Shown: piece after piece, positions 25,903 through 38,765 of the stretch
Position numbering within the stretch: the stretch's first letter is position 1
Layout of the letters: each line of letters opens with the position of its first letter
NCBI GenBank assembly: GCA_907163375.1
Contig: CAJQUW010009284.1
Span: 37,811 to 101,810, forward strand
Origin: Prostheceraeus crozeri
Taxonomy: Eukaryota > Platyhelminthes > Polycladida > Euryleptidae
Reading direction: 5' to 3'
Length of the DNA: 64,000 nucleotides
Translations under genes and position numbers: made by a program
Notes under the pieces: model-generated
Told to the model about the DNA's origin: nothing
Databases searched by the model: none
Seen by the model: only the letters and a program-made list of their open reading frames with translations

Positions 25903-26405
25903 CCCTCCGCTGCTCACACCATCCTCCATGTCCTCCATCTCCTCCTGCAACGGCTCGACAGAGACAGTCGGCTCTCTGATGGCCACCGAGACCACTGGAG
26001 GATCTTCACTCATCTTCACAGACTTCTTCACCCTCTCGGCAGGGACTGGAGGCTTAACCGCTGGAACCACCACCACAGGGGGCTTCTCCGGTTCCTCCTG
26101 CTTCTCCTCTTCGCTGCTGGAGGCCGTGGCTGTGCTCTCGGATTCCTCGCTGCTGCTTGAACTCTCTTCACTGCTTGAACTCTCACCACTGGAGCTCTCC
26201 GCGGATTCCGTCTCTTCTTTCTTACTCTGTTGAGTCGGCGGTTTGAGGATGGGGCCGGGCTGCGGTCGGATTTCCAACTGCTGTTGATTGGGAGGTGTAA
26301 TTTCACTTTTACTTCGGGTTCGAATGTCCGCAGGTGCCTCCGAGGAGCGGAACGGACCAGACTGAGTATCAACAAAGTCCGGAGGCCTATGTGGACTGGC
26401 AGGAG
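25903..26405 (-). CDS. scrib: scribble exon: Ser/Glu-rich acidic linker
   Basis: A 503-nt exon with acceptor CCATTTCTTACAG above 26405 (entering with two bases of a split codon) and donor GTGAGTAG below 25903 (phase 0). It encodes about 167 residues with no folded domain: a Pro-rich start, a long run of Ser and Glu (SSSGESSSSEESSSSSEESE), a Pro/Val stretch and a Glu/Met segment ending near GVSSGG. Such acidic disordered linkers lie between the LRR and PDZ parts in LAP proteins. Phase continuity with both neighbours is the main support. The low complexity also creates misleading open frames on the other strand. Confidence 0.75.
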
Positions 26406-28500
26406 CTGTAAGAAATGGTCATTATGAGGAGAAAGGATAAGAGGAAAAGAATTCTCACGGGAGGAGAGAAAATCGAGAATGGACCAATGACGATGTCAAG
26501 ATCAAATCGAGGAACTTTGGAGGCAAATGACGACTACACCACAATTCATTCCTTCATCGCTGTAAGACAGCATTTGAAGCTTGACATAAAATTAGACTTG
26601 GATATGAAAATTTCTTTTGAATAAATAAGATAAATACTTGAATTATTCGAACATGAGTTGAATGCATCATAAACCGTTTCTGTTGTCACCGGAAAAAATT
26701 CTATTGAAGATTCAAATGTCATAATTTTTATTGTACAACATTTAAATTGGCAAACAAATTCATAACACTCCTTCGTTCTGTTCTGCCACTACTTAAACGG
26801 ACTGTAAAATCCAATCCATCAACATCTTCACAGATTTCTCACACTACTGTCAAAAGAAGATGCGCAACACGATGAAAATAAATGAGTGAGTAATCGGACA
26901 ATACGAGAACCGATAACAATTCTGAAACAAATACCAGTACTGCTGATTACTATATTGATAAGTTTAATTAATGAAATGCAATGCGCAATTTCATCTTTCG
27001 GCTTTCAATGTGCTCTCATGAACCAACGAAATTTAAAAGATTTCTACGTTCGAATCAACTGCTAGCTAATTAAAGTCTCGTTTTCTTTCGCAAATCAAAT
27101 ATTCAACATCTAATGGGGTTCATATCAGCAAAAAAATATCGGAGTAAGCATATACATGTAATAGGAAATAATTGTAGGATATATGTTGATGGTGACATAA
27201 TTTTACAACACAAACCAGACGTAGTTGCCAACATCTCGCACATTCGTTCGATAAGGATTCGAGTATCATTGATGGTGATGGTTAACAGCATGCTTCAATG
27301 TATACGCTTTGTATACACTCATGTTGATTTCAAATCCAACTTTTTAGACGACTAAATTCATGCACGCATTCACACAACGCAATCTCTTCCAAGGATGTAA
27401 TGCGAAGTTGCTCGAATTTCACATCTTATGGAAGTAGTAATATCAAGCGTAACAATATAACAAGATTGTGATCAATCGTATGACGAAATCAATAGAATAT
27501 TAATCGATGTGGCACACTGATACTTTCAGAAGGGAAAAGTGAATATTCAATTAGTGATATGTCTCAACGACAGCTCTCGTGATGTCCAGTGAACTTTAAG
27601 ACACTGTCTATTGATTAAGATGCCAATGACTTATCCGACTACACTATCCTTGCACAAACAGGAAAAGGAAATGCATGATGCAGACGCAAATATGACGTCG
27701 AGATAAGCAAAGGAGTAAATCTATCTGTTGAAAATGCGCAATTATTAAATGCCTTTCTAACTTGATTTAAATTATTTTTTAAAACCAGTTCGCCCATCGG
27801 TGCAATCAGTATTAACTTCTGAATTAAGTCATTTCAGTAGCTAAATTTTGACATTCGCACTCCAATATGTATAGTAGAAGGAATAGTGCGAAAAATTACA
27901 CTTTCTATGCGAACCGGTATCTAGCGCTGATCTTCTTGACATTCAGAAGATTAGAACTATATGCATGCTATCTTAGTTAATATCCCAACATTCAAAGCTT
28001 TTAAGTCACCAACTCTTGAGGCTAAATATGTCTGTTCAGATATGTAACACACAATTTAGATGCATCGGAGCCTTTACCTGACCTATGCTCGCTTTCCGTT
28101 TTCAATCACCGTTCGCAAATAACCTTCGCTTAAACTTCAATCCAATCGGTCGGCGCCAGGGCTCGAAATAAGCACCCAAAAGTCATGCATAAGCCTTAGA
28201 CAGTACAACGATAGTTAATAATATATAGAACATCCTTATTGAACAGATCAGATAGCACATACTGACCAATTGAAGCCATCGAACAATCACAGACACGAGA
28301 CATTCCACAAGTCAAACATATGACATGAATCGACGATATTCATATAGCATTGAGAAGGAATGGGTCAGCGCAGTTATACAGAATCAACCGAACAACAATC
28401 ACACACAGGTTGAGAGAGCACGAGATTGATCTCATTGAGATAATAAGAGCGTCGACCACAGACGATGCAAACATTTGAGAAAAAAGTCAGGCAGTAATAC
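26406..28500. other. scribble intron
   Basis: AT-rich intron of 2.1 kb. No further feature was recognised. Confidence 0.5.
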
Positions 28501-28596
28501 CTTCGTTAAGTGCGGAAAGCTGGACCTGCAGCGGTCCAGCAACTCCCTCAGCCTCGCCAACCAGCAGTGAGGAGTGGCGCGAGGATGAAGAGGCGG
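28501..28596 (-). CDS. scrib: scribble small linker exon
   Basis: A 96-nt exon with acceptor TTTTCTTCACAG above 28596 and a weaker donor GTATTACT below 28501. It enters with two bases of a split codon and leaves with one, exactly matching the phase of the 25903-26405 exon. It encodes a Ser-rich peptide (SSSSRHSSLLVGEAEGVAGP and 11 more residues) with no domain. It is GC-rich against an AT-rich background. It is the most upstream scribble exon I could support; the LRR exons must lie beyond or be unrecognised. Confidence 0.6.
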
Positions 28597-29109
28597 CTGT
28601 GAAGAAAAGGCCCCTTATAAGTCAGATATTCGTAATTATGTTGAGAAGATGGTGTGAAAATCAGAGCTTTCGACAGTTCTTTGATTTCAACACAGCCGAA
28701 ATGCGTTCAAAGGTAATTACTGCTATTGAACCCAACCGTCTGCACGGAGAATTCAAGTTCATTATCATCTAGTTTTCAAAGATATCTATGTATGCTGTCT
28801 GATAACTTTCAAGTTCAATTTAAACCATCTCGAAAAAAAACGAAAAACCTGTGATTAATTGAATGCTAGATAGCTTTAATTTGAGTTATGAAAAGAAGAA
28901 AATTTGAATGTTAGTAAGACAGATATCATGACTGACAAGCTTACTTCCACTGTCTTCATTCTTGGAGATGAATGCAATTCTACGCATATTTTTAATTTTA
29001 TTCTCTGCCCAAACCAAAGTGCGAAGTCGTACTATGAAGTTAGTGGCACCCTTTACATACTCGCAATTCTCATCAGGCTAGGGTTTGGCAACCGCTAGTG
29101 AGAGTGGTG
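28597..29109. other. Unassigned AT-rich sequence
   Basis: Probable scribble intron. Nothing was recognised. Confidence 0.4.
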
Positions 29110-29200
29110 GCATCTCCTGAAACGGACGGACTCGAACCATGGACTTTCTGTACCATCTTACCGATGTATGATCCTTAACCACATGAACCATCCTACCCAT
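29110..29200 (-). repeat. tRNA-like SINE head
   Basis: On the minus strand there is a Pol III A-box-like TGGTTCATGTGGTTAAGG (29173-29190) and a B-box GGTTCGAGTCC (29127-29137) at tRNA spacing. The T-arm does not pair cleanly, so this is more likely a tRNA-derived SINE or a decayed tRNA than a working tRNA gene. Confidence 0.5.
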
Positions 29201-29622
29201 AGAAATAAACTGTTTATCTGAAGTTGGTTAGAATGGAAACTGACTCAAGGTAGCGGCACATCCGGGGGAACTAAGTTGGGGCATGAATGACCAATTAAAA
29301 GCTTCGATTTACACATGTGACTGATTCTAACCTAATCATACAGACGTTGGCAGCTGCATCAAGTTAAAATGCGTGCGATTTATGTGCCGTTATTGCGCAT
29401 TGCATGAAGCTTAATTTCCATTCTAGAGGTTTCATTGTTGTCAATTTCTATGATCCTACCACCTACAGTCTTACATGTTGCGACAGGAATAGCCCACTAA
29501 TAAGAAATTAGACTGTTTTATATATGATAGTCATCCTAATCGCTAATCTGCAAAATACTTAATGGATACCATTAATGCGTCTTTAACCAAGCTCAATTCA
29601 AACAATTTCATGACACCACAAC

Positions 29623-31958
29623 CAGGGCTGTGGAGCCGATGCGTTATCTTATCGGCTCCGGCTCCACGACACTGATGTGAAAGGCTCCGGCTTCAAATTC
29701 AGGTTCTATCTATGCTGGTTATCCTGGATCCGTTGAACGGGTTTTTTGGATAACGGTGTGGCCTTTAGAGGCTTGCTACAATCATCAAATTAGTTTTCAT
29801 TAACAAGCAACGACTTAAGTTAATAATAAAAATGATAATAGCCTAATATAATGACAAATAACATACTTGTCATATATTTTTGCATGAATTGACTATCTCT
29901 GAAAGATAAAATAAAGTTATAGACAGGATTGGTTAAATTAGATAAAGATCTCCCGCACTGGCTAAATATAAATTGGCCTAGCCTGCAACCAGTCTACTAC
30001 GAGGCTACATTAAATAAGACCACATATTTGAGTGATGATGATATACCTAATTAGCCGTCACAGGGGCCGAATAGTAGTATAAGCATTTTAACAAAGCTTG
30101 AATATGAAACTGGATAGCGTATGCCTCTAAATAGCTTATAGGGCCTGCATCTACTCGAACATGGAAAGGGTATCGGCTATATAGCCAAATATACCGTATC
30201 AATAAAGATATCAATTGCTTTATTGAATATTAAAGTGTATATAGGCTAGCTTAGGTTGTTATTGTTATTTGTTATTGCCTTTATTCAATAGTCTGTTGGT
30301 CCATGAATAATATGATCAGTGGGTAGCCCACGACTCATCATCTGTAGAAATTGTAATCTAGATAGCCTCATTGCAGTGTAGGCTAGAAATGTACAATTGA
30401 AAATTATACTTAGAAAAATTAAAAACATCTAATTTAGGACAAGTTTTGTAATTCTATGCAGCATACTTAATAAGTTAAGGCCTAACTTACATTATATTAA
30501 TTTCGTATTTTTCATTATGGCGTAAAGTTGCACTAAATAATTCATCAATGATTCATGTATATTATTACATTCAATTTATGTATAACACATTACCACTATT
30601 CCTCTGATGATGGTTAGGCTGATGAAACTGAACTCGGAGTATCACACAGTATGTTTTAGGGTGCTATGCATAATAAAAATTTGACTGCGAGCACCGAGCA
30701 GAAATCCCATCTACTTTGCTAGCTTTCGAATGCGCGTGCGGTTTAATGTCACAGACAATAGAAAAGGGAGGTTAAAAGGCGCCTTTATTGAGAGCGTCTC
30801 AGTCTTTTTTTATTGTTTACATATAAGTCAGCATGATATCAGCATAAAGTGTTGACAGACGGAAAAAATAATAATGATAATTCTTGAAATCCACAGGTCT
30901 ATGACATTTGGGGAAATATTATTACACGATACGGCTCTTGTGCAGTCCTCCCCCCACCCATTTTTTCTCTGGTCAAAAGATGCAACACCATTGGATGTCC
31001 GTTTCATCATCACCGGTTTGAGTGAAGCATTCCGTGCTGTTGTAAAAATCTACGTAGGTAATTGCGATGTCATGGTCGCAAACTTCGTCAGCAAGTCAAC
31101 ATTGTAATTTGCCTTCGGGTTTTTCGCATTGAAATATACCCTTTGAATTTTGAAGTCAAAGGAAATTCATTGTGAATGAGATACCTTTAAAATAATTAGG
31201 GCGCTACTAGAAGTGGCTGGGTCGCTTATTGCTATAGCCATGTGAGGACTTGTAGTCAGGTCATTCGTGTGAGTGTGAAGAGTTATCCCTCCAATCAAAA
31301 TTGATCAAATTGAATAATCGATTGTTTTGAAAAATGTAGGTGGGGGGACTGCACAAGAGCCTACAATACAATCTAAGGAAATTGGCATTGTCACAGATGC
31401 CAGTAGCTTCTGCCAGTAGCCATACCGATAGATGATAGCCTACATAGTAACCGTATTAGATTTAAGACATTGCGCAAGAAATGCAGCTATATTATCTTTG
31501 CTGACTGAACTGGAAATGTGTACATAAATGACTGGCGACTTGTCTCTAGGAATCTACAATCATCTAGTTAGCATGCATATAACAAGTCTTCAAATTAATG
31601 GATTTTGGAGAATACGTTGTCAATATGGAAATTAGTCTTACGAAGCATATGCAATAAAAAAATATTACACATGTGTGTAAATATATAATAAATATAATAC
31701 AAAAGAAGGCGGCAACTGCAAAGAAAGATATCGTGGAGGACAGATCATTGCTATACTTAAAAGACATATCTTTAGATTTCAAATGATTTAATTTTTTTAT
31801 GATGCCAATTAATAACTTTCAAAATTCTAGATTTATATCAAAGCTCAAACTATCGGAGCCGGAGCCGGAGCCGGAGCCTTTGTGATAAATCGGCTCCGGC
31901 TCCGACCAAAACCATCGGCTCCTTAAGGCTCCGGCTCGGCTCCGGCTCCACAGCCCTG
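29623..31958. mobile_element. hAT-type DNA element, non-autonomous (2.3 kb)
   Basis: The terminal inverted repeats are CAGGGCTGTGGAGCC at the left and GGCTCCACAGCCCTG at the right. A perfect 8-bp target duplication ACCACAAC lies at 29615-29622 and 31959-31966. The right end contains a run of GGAGCC repeats in both orientations. Eight-bp duplications and CAGGG termini indicate the hAT superfamily. No transposase-length frame exists inside, so it is a deletion derivative or fully decayed. The perfect duplication suggests a fairly recent insertion. A smaller TIR element lies inside it. Confidence 0.85.
30933..31361. mobile_element. Nested small TIR element (~430 bp)
   Basis: GGCTCTTGTGCAGTCC followed by a C tract and ACC at the left is mirrored by GGT, a G tract and GGACTGCACAAGAGCC at the right. 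The flanking TAC on both sides may be a 3-bp target duplication, which would fit PIF/Harbinger. It has no coding capacity. It is nested inside the 2.3-kb hAT element, so it is younger than or carried by it. Confidence 0.65.
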
Positions 31959-31966
31959 ACCACAAC

Positions 31967-34900
31967 ACTTTGTAAAATATAGACATGTTGGTGCTTAACA
32001 TTCCCGTTGGCCTCAAGAATTACATTGGATACATAAATGTAAACTCCTAGACGATGCTATTTCTATATGTCTAAAAAGTCAGTCACAGAGACTTGAGTTC
32101 CAGATTATTGACTAACTGAACTGACTGAAGGAGTAGACAAATAATTACAAAGTTTCAGTGTGAACAGAATGAAGTGCGCTGTGATCGATTAGTTATCGGA
32201 CGGGTCATACAAAGACAACACGGAAGTTATGTTTTAAGATTAAAATAATTGTTTGTAGATATGGCCTCATTACACATTTTCATTACGTGTCAACAGTTTC
32301 GAAGATATCAATTAGATTGACAGCACTGTCAGATGTCGATTGCATTAATATCTATAGAATTCCAGTATACAACATCACTAAATACTGGCACTTAGCTACA
32401 CGCGGATTGAACTTTGCATGCATTACATCTATTTATGAACTTAAATAAAATGTCCTCAACCATCAATTGAGATGAAGAGAAAACGACAATGTTATTTCGA
32501 GCCGGAGGTATCGTTTAGTTGTGAAACATACTTGACATTTCAAAATTGAGTGAGTGAACATTGAAGGATCAATATTTTATCATCCAGACTCGTTTCATTC
32601 AGCCCAAATTCAAGATATGGAATTATGCAATCCAAATCATATCCTAACGATAAGAATTACAAGCGTTGTTGAGATTTTCATTAAACTGTGCATTTTTACT
32701 TTTGAGTAATGTGACAATCGAATTCCTTCATTAATTTCGACAAATATTTAATGCAGTCAGCGACTGCAAGCTTCCCTAAATTACGTACCTAGCTTTCAAT
32801 CGTCGCCAATCTCAAACACCACTCGTAGCATTGTCCCCGACTAAACAGCAAACATTCTCGGAGTTCAGAAGCAGTACCCTAAAGATAGATATCTTTCCTT
32901 CCCTCTTCACGTTAAGCTTAGAGAATAATCACTGTTATGGTGGAACAGAAGGACACCGCTTCCAATACATTCGGGAACTTCAAACGGCGAACGGGAAGCG
33001 CCGAATGTTAAACAGAATGTTGGAGAGTTGTTCTCAATGCACTAAAACATTCCAATAACCGATACAGGTCAACACAAAAGAAGAATTGGTCTGTCAAGGA
33101 AGAAATAGCGATAGACTTTCGAAGGGCATTATCAAATTCTCATCGATCTAAACTTAACCGAGTCAAAACTGAATGACTAGTTTTTCAAACTCCAACTCAC
33201 ATACGGTGGTGTACCTACCAAATGTTCACAATATTCCTCGAAGAGGTCGAGAGAGGACAACAGATAACAATGATGATTAGTAGCTACTATAATGATTATT
33301 GATCAATCATGTCAGTGATTTTGAGAAAATTATCTCATTTATTTTGTTAAAGATTTATCTTTTGACATAGAAGATACTGTGCTCTAGTTGCAAAACATTC
33401 ATATACATTGTTCATCAGCTTGTCAAGGGCAATCTCTTCCTCGCTCAGGCGTTTCAGGAATCGGTCCCAAATTGACATGTGTAAATTCCATGCTTTTCAG
33501 GCAAATGGACCCTGGACCGTTGGAATGTACCATATACAATGCAGATTTCCAGATTTACCTGCCAATGTCATGGAAATCGAATATTCGAAAACATTCTCTT
33601 TCCGCGATTTCATGATTTTGAACAAGCACCTGAAACAGCCTCAAAACACCTGAATAGGAAAAATCTACCGATATCTTCGAAAATGATAACTAACTTTTCA
33701 TACTGGTGACCGGAAATTGCGTCAAATGTCGCTTATAGAAAAAAAAACAGCTATTGAAGAAAGAATACCAGTTTAATCATTTTAATTAATGAACATTCAG
33801 AATTTCTTTCAAGAATTTTATCCTGCAACTCAGAATTTTCTAATTTCCTTGAGTTTTCCAGGTCGCTGTACACCCTGCTAACGCCCCTGTCTACTAAGAT
33901 AGCCAAGATAGATAACAATTCGAACTCAATAGTATTTTCATCGTCCTCTTCATATGTACTTTGAAATGAAACCAAATTTAAATTCTTCTATTTGCAGATG
34001 CATGCGTTTCATTTACGAGTGGTCATACCGTTTATCAGACATGATTAATGAGTTGTAAGCCTTAAACATGCTTGCGCCACGTCCGCAATGACCACTGTCT
34101 ACGCTGCAGGAGTCATATTCACTCCCTCCATAAATTATATGCAATTATCGAAAGCCAAACAGTGTTAAGGCTACAATTCACGCTACAGAAAAACAGGGTT
34201 AAGAAAGCAGTCACGCTGAGACCAAAGTTCAATATTGTTGTAAAAGGTTACAAATTCACGACCTTCCATTGATGCAGAATTTTTGAAGGACATGATAGAC
34301 AACATTAAAAAATGCATATCTTTTCCCGTTTTTGTTACCAACGCAATATATCAAGTCATCGCGATTGAAATTCGGATTATCTTTTTATATTTTGAAAATA
34401 GATGGATTTGGACTCAAATTACCACATGAGTAAATGAATGAATTACCGCTGATTGAAAGTGCAGGTCTCATACCTCCTATGATAATTGAAATGGTCATCC
34501 AGAAAAATAGACATGTGAAATACGGTAAGTGAAGTGAAAGCAAATCGCTAACTGATAAAATGAAGTAAGTTGATAGTCCAAAGAGGGCGAGATTTCACTA
34601 ATTGCGAATCAAAATCTCAACCATCTGATATCTTTGGAATTGTCGGTCATCAAAATGTGCATGACGAGACTACTGAATTTTTCTTTAGCTTGTATGTAGC
34701 AGGGCGTCGAACTCGGTCCAAAAACTCGACCGAGTCCACAATCCTGGTAATGAGCTGGTCACGCTTCCGTGATATTGTTATTATTTGTTATTTTATTACA
34801 TCCATAAGATTAATCGGTGTGATAAGATTAATCGGTGTGAAGGTAGCCGATTGTTTCTTTGAAATTCCTCTGAACTCGACATTTTTATTTCCTGAAAGCA

Positions 34901-35361
34901 CCCATCTAGTTGAAGGAAACTTAATGATAAAAAATAATAACACCAAATAAAAAGTAAATCAGGTCCTGAATGTGCCATGCAACATGCATTATGATGCTAG
35001 TCCTACTTTGGGTTGAATAATTTTGAATTTTTGTCACATACTTTAGTAAATTCTAGAAGGTTACTTAAAACATCACTCACAAAAGAATATTGGTGACAGA
35101 AATACTTAGCAAGAACTTTTCTTTAATATGATTACGTATCCATTACATTCCAACCAAAATCGCATCGATGATCAGCACCATTAAAATAATAGACACAAGA
35201 ATCTATCCATTTTCTAGCCAATGATGGCATGAAGGGACAGAGCCCACCCCTGACATTATGTCGAAGGGTATGAAGTGACTCATAATTACTTGCTATAGGA
35301 CGCCACTTTGGTAAATGACAATTTCTTCCGTTATTTGCGAAAAATAATATATAGGCCGATA
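31967..35361. other. Unassigned AT-rich sequence
   Basis: No gene was recognised. It contains an 8-bp stem hairpin near 34710-34736 (ACTCGGTC/GACCGAGT) and a short tandem duplication of GTGTGATAAGATTAATCG-type units around 34800-34840. Confidence 0.4.
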
Positions 35362-35434
35362 TTCTGCGCTGGGATTCGAACCCAGGTGCCCTAGTTTACT
35401 AGTGAGAACTCCGTCACAAGGCCGCAATAGCAGC
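35362..35434 (-). repeat. tRNA-like sequence (SINE head or tRNA relic)
   Basis: The minus strand has a perfect T-arm, CTGGG and CCCAG around the seven-base loop TTCGAAT, giving a good B-box. The D-arm and acceptor stem are weak, so I do not call a functional tRNA. A tRNA-derived SINE is the best guess. Confidence 0.45.
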
Positions 35435-36394
35435 TATTCAGCTATAAGGCAAATGTTTATATGTCTTCAGCCAACCAGAGACGAGATCTTGACACGACCA
35501 AGGACCACCAAGAATTTGAAAAGCATGAAAAGTTGAGATCAGCGTTTCTTCCAGAGTAGAAACCAAGCCCTGGCTTGGATTTTTTGGAAACACAACCGGT
35601 CGCAATCGAGTAAAATTTGTACGAAGCGAACGCAAAAGTCATTAGACATTGGTAACTAGGCTATTAGCTTCCTTGACACACGCAAAATCTTCTCCCTAAA
35701 CATTCTCTTAATGGATTTAAAGACGAGTGAGTTCTGTACAAAACGATTTAGTCATGACAAAATATTTCTGCGAGATATGACGGAATTTTCAAAGCATTTT
35801 GTGGCGGGATAAGTTATTGATAGCGTGGGCATTTCCTTTGCGGGCGCGAGTTACACGGTTTGAGAAGCATATAAGCGCTTGCAGATTGCGATTCATGAAT
35901 TCGTTGCATCTACGAATATGAAACCATACGTGTACACTAGCTATATGCTACAGTATATGCATCTAAAGCTGCATTTAATTGGTGGCTATATACACTAGCT
36001 TATGAGTACTTATATGGCTTTATTCTGAACATTTTGAGTGAATTTTGATGATGCAAAATGTGATAATTGATTGTTAAATCATAATTTGCGAAAATATTCA
36101 AATGGATACTAATTTTAAAGAAGACGGGCATGGGGCCGAAAAATTAAATCTGCAAATGGACCAAAACATCTGGGCCTTGGCTAACAGGACCAGACCGAAA
36201 ACTCTGGGCCGGTTCCCATTCTGAGAGTTAAGTCTATCTAAAAATTTGAAATCTTGGCTTTCCATCAGTCACCAAATTTGAATGAAAATTTACCAAAATC
36301 AAAAGTCTACTAATCGGCAAATGTATCGACCGATTAATTGGTACACCCCTAATGTCAAAATATTGCTTAATGATCATATATACAGGTAGGGCCA
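35435..36394. other. Unassigned sequence
   Basis: No gene was recognised. Around 36130-36220 is a GC-richer patch with GGGCC motifs, partly like one near 3825-3875, so both may be copies of one dispersed repeat. Confidence 0.35.
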
Positions 36395-36760
36395 CTGGGA
36401 AGGTAACAAAGTTCGTTTTTCAGTATAGAAAATTATACAAGATCTTCAAGTTCGGTAGAGTTGCAGATTTCACAATGTCAAGGGGCAGAGAATTCCAGTT
36501 TGAATCGTCAATGACACACTGGGAAAAATAAAATATTAACGGGATAGAACCCTTAAAGGGCCTTCGTAGGTCCTGAAGTCATGGACGTGAGTTCTTGAAG
36601 TCACACGGCTGAAATCTTTGCTGGATCACAAGGGGTAAGGGAATGAAAAATTCTGAACAAGGCTATTAAGTCGAAAGCATAGCGGTGAATTTGGAGAGTT
36701 GGAATACACAGGATTCGAAGGCGGTCTTCGTAGTAACCTTTTAGCACGCGAAATTTCGAT
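36395..36760 (-). pseudogene. Decayed LINE ORF2 C-terminal end
   Basis: The minus strand around 36400-36530 reads CVIDDSNWNSLPLDIVKSAT then LPNLKIL. This matches the end of ORF2 in Jockey/CR1/RTE-type non-LTR retrotransposons, where a W-N-x-L-P-x-x-(I/V)-V-x-(S/A) motif precedes a final helix. Further upstream on the same strand, other frames give reverse-transcriptase-tail-like pieces separated by stops. It is an old truncated copy. Neither a 3' tail nor target duplication was defined. Confidence 0.5.
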
Positions 36761-37230
36761 TCATATCATTACAGATCTTAGACAAAGAACATTAGAAACA
36801 ACAAATAATTTCTTTGGATGATTCGGCCTTCGTACATAATAAAGAATAAAGATTAGGCATAATACAGAGTATTTACAATATTGTAGGAATGAACTCAATT
36901 AAAAGAAACTGAATGCAGAATTTGATAAATAGCTAAATTGACCTGCTTCGGTAAATGCATTGCATTTAGACTGATGTTAAGAAGATCTTCCGAAAATTCT
37001 TGTTGCCTGCATTACCTGGTAAAACTGTATGCCGAAACCAAAGTCTGTTAGATAGTCTAGGAATCTCGGGAACTTCTCACGACAAGAAGCAAACACAAGT
37101 TCATCATAGATTTTTTGAAACCTCAGAATGCAAGCTCTCGAATGATTCATAACGAGTGAATCGATTGAATTTCGACACAATTTGGGTGGTTTGCTTTTAA
37201 GATAAACTGTACTAAACGATATCAAGTATC

Positions 37231-38765
37231 TTGCAAAAAAAAAACAATGTCAAAATAAATTATTACGAACTCGAGTGGATTTTCCTACGCAGGAAATTGG
37301 AACTGTTCTTCGAAAAATCGAATGCACCGTCGCGATCACCGTCACCTTCCGGTTCGTCGGCTCAGGCGTCTAGCGAGTCTGACAAGAGACAGTTTAAACT
37401 ACCCAAGATTGAACTTCGTAAGTTCAATGACGATCTTCGAACATGGATCGGATGGTGGGGACAATTCAAGAAGATTCACGACGACGAGACTCTGCACGAT
37501 AGTGATAAATTTCAATATCTCATCCAAGCAACGGCCTACGGCTCAACGGCACGTGGGATTATCGAGAATTTCCCACCGTCTGCGGACAACTACGGCAAAG
37601 CTGTGGAAGCACTTCGGAGTCACTTTGGAGATGAGGACATCCTTGTTGAACTTTATGTACGTGAGTTGCTACAACTAGGATTCCTAAGTTCTCAGCAGAA
37701 ACTTCCTTTGACTGAATTGTACAGTAAGATAGATTCTCATTTGAAGTCTTTAGAGTCTATGAATGTTACTGTTGATGCGTTTAGCCGTTTTTTGTATCCT
37801 ATTGTCATTTCATGTTTGAATGAGGATATTTTAAGGACATGGCAGAGGACTCCTAAGTTTAGCTCAAGTGGAGATAGTTCAGACAGATTAGCGGGCTTGA
37901 TGGAGTTCTTAAGAATTGAGGTCAAGAATGACATACATGTTTCTATGGCTAAGGAGGGTTTCCTCAGGATTGAGGATAAAGCCAGCAGGAATAATTCAGG
38001 TAGAGGGATGCACAGGAAGCAGGATCGTAGTTCTGGTGGTTTACATACTGCAGCGGGACTTTTGTGCACGCGTAGTAATTGCATTTTCTGTGATAAGAAT
38101 AATCATTATAGCAACGAATGTCGAAAAGCATTGAGCCTTGAGATGAAAAGGAAATTGGTTAATGAGAAAAAGGCTTGCTTTGCGTGCCTGAAGACAGGTC
38201 ACAGAATTCAAAACTGTCGCGTAAATGTGAGGTGTTTGTCCTGTAACAGAAGGCATCAGACAATCATGTGTCCCGATTTACCGTGTCATAAGTCAAATTC
38301 GCAGTCCGTCGATCCACATGATGAAGTGACCGAGTCAGCAGCTAACTACAGTAATGCAACAGGAAATGTGCTATTGAAAACATTACATGTCAGAGCTGTG
38401 GGACCACAAGGGAGTCGCATTGTGCGATTGATTTTCGATGATGGCAATCAGCGCAGTTATGTTAAAACAGCGACCGCAACACATTTGCATAGTCCTGTTC
38501 TTGGTCATGAAATTTTGAGAAAATCACTGTTTGTAGGATCGATGAGTGATTGCAAGCGGCATGCAATTCACCGGGTTGTTTTAGAGGGTATACAGAATCA
38601 GAACCGTAGAGAAATAAAATTGCTGAATGAGGACCTCATCTGTGGTAAAGTTGATGGAGTCCCTAATGGACCTTGGATTCGGGAACTCGAAAAGAAAGGA
38701 ATTTCACTGACGTCAGGTCGCAATGATGCAGATATTGAGGTATTGATAGGCAGCGATTACTGGGG
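37231..38765 (+). mobile_element. BEL/Pao LTR retroelement, 5' portion (gag to protease)
   Basis: Old retroelement copy on the plus strand. A gag-like DUF1759 region (about 37380-37700; LPKIELRKFNDDLRTWIGWW) is followed by CCHC-type zinc knuckles (about 38080-38290; motifs CIFCDKNNHYSNEC, CFACLKTGHRIQNC, CLSCNRRHQTIMC) and an A17-type aspartic protease region (DUF1758, about 38370-38760). This domain order is typical of BEL/Pao. A Polinton splits the element at 38766, and BEL/Pao-type sequence resumes at 62968. No 5' LTR was recognised. As a whole the retroelement is broken. Confidence 0.85.
38760..38765. repeat. Polinton target-site duplication, left copy
   Basis: CTGGGG here and at 62968-62973, directly outside the TIR ends. 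Six bp is the standard Polinton duplication length. Confidence 0.97.

Noticed and set aside
35362-35434. Functional tRNA gene
   Set aside because: The T-arm is perfect but acceptor and D-arm pairing are poor.
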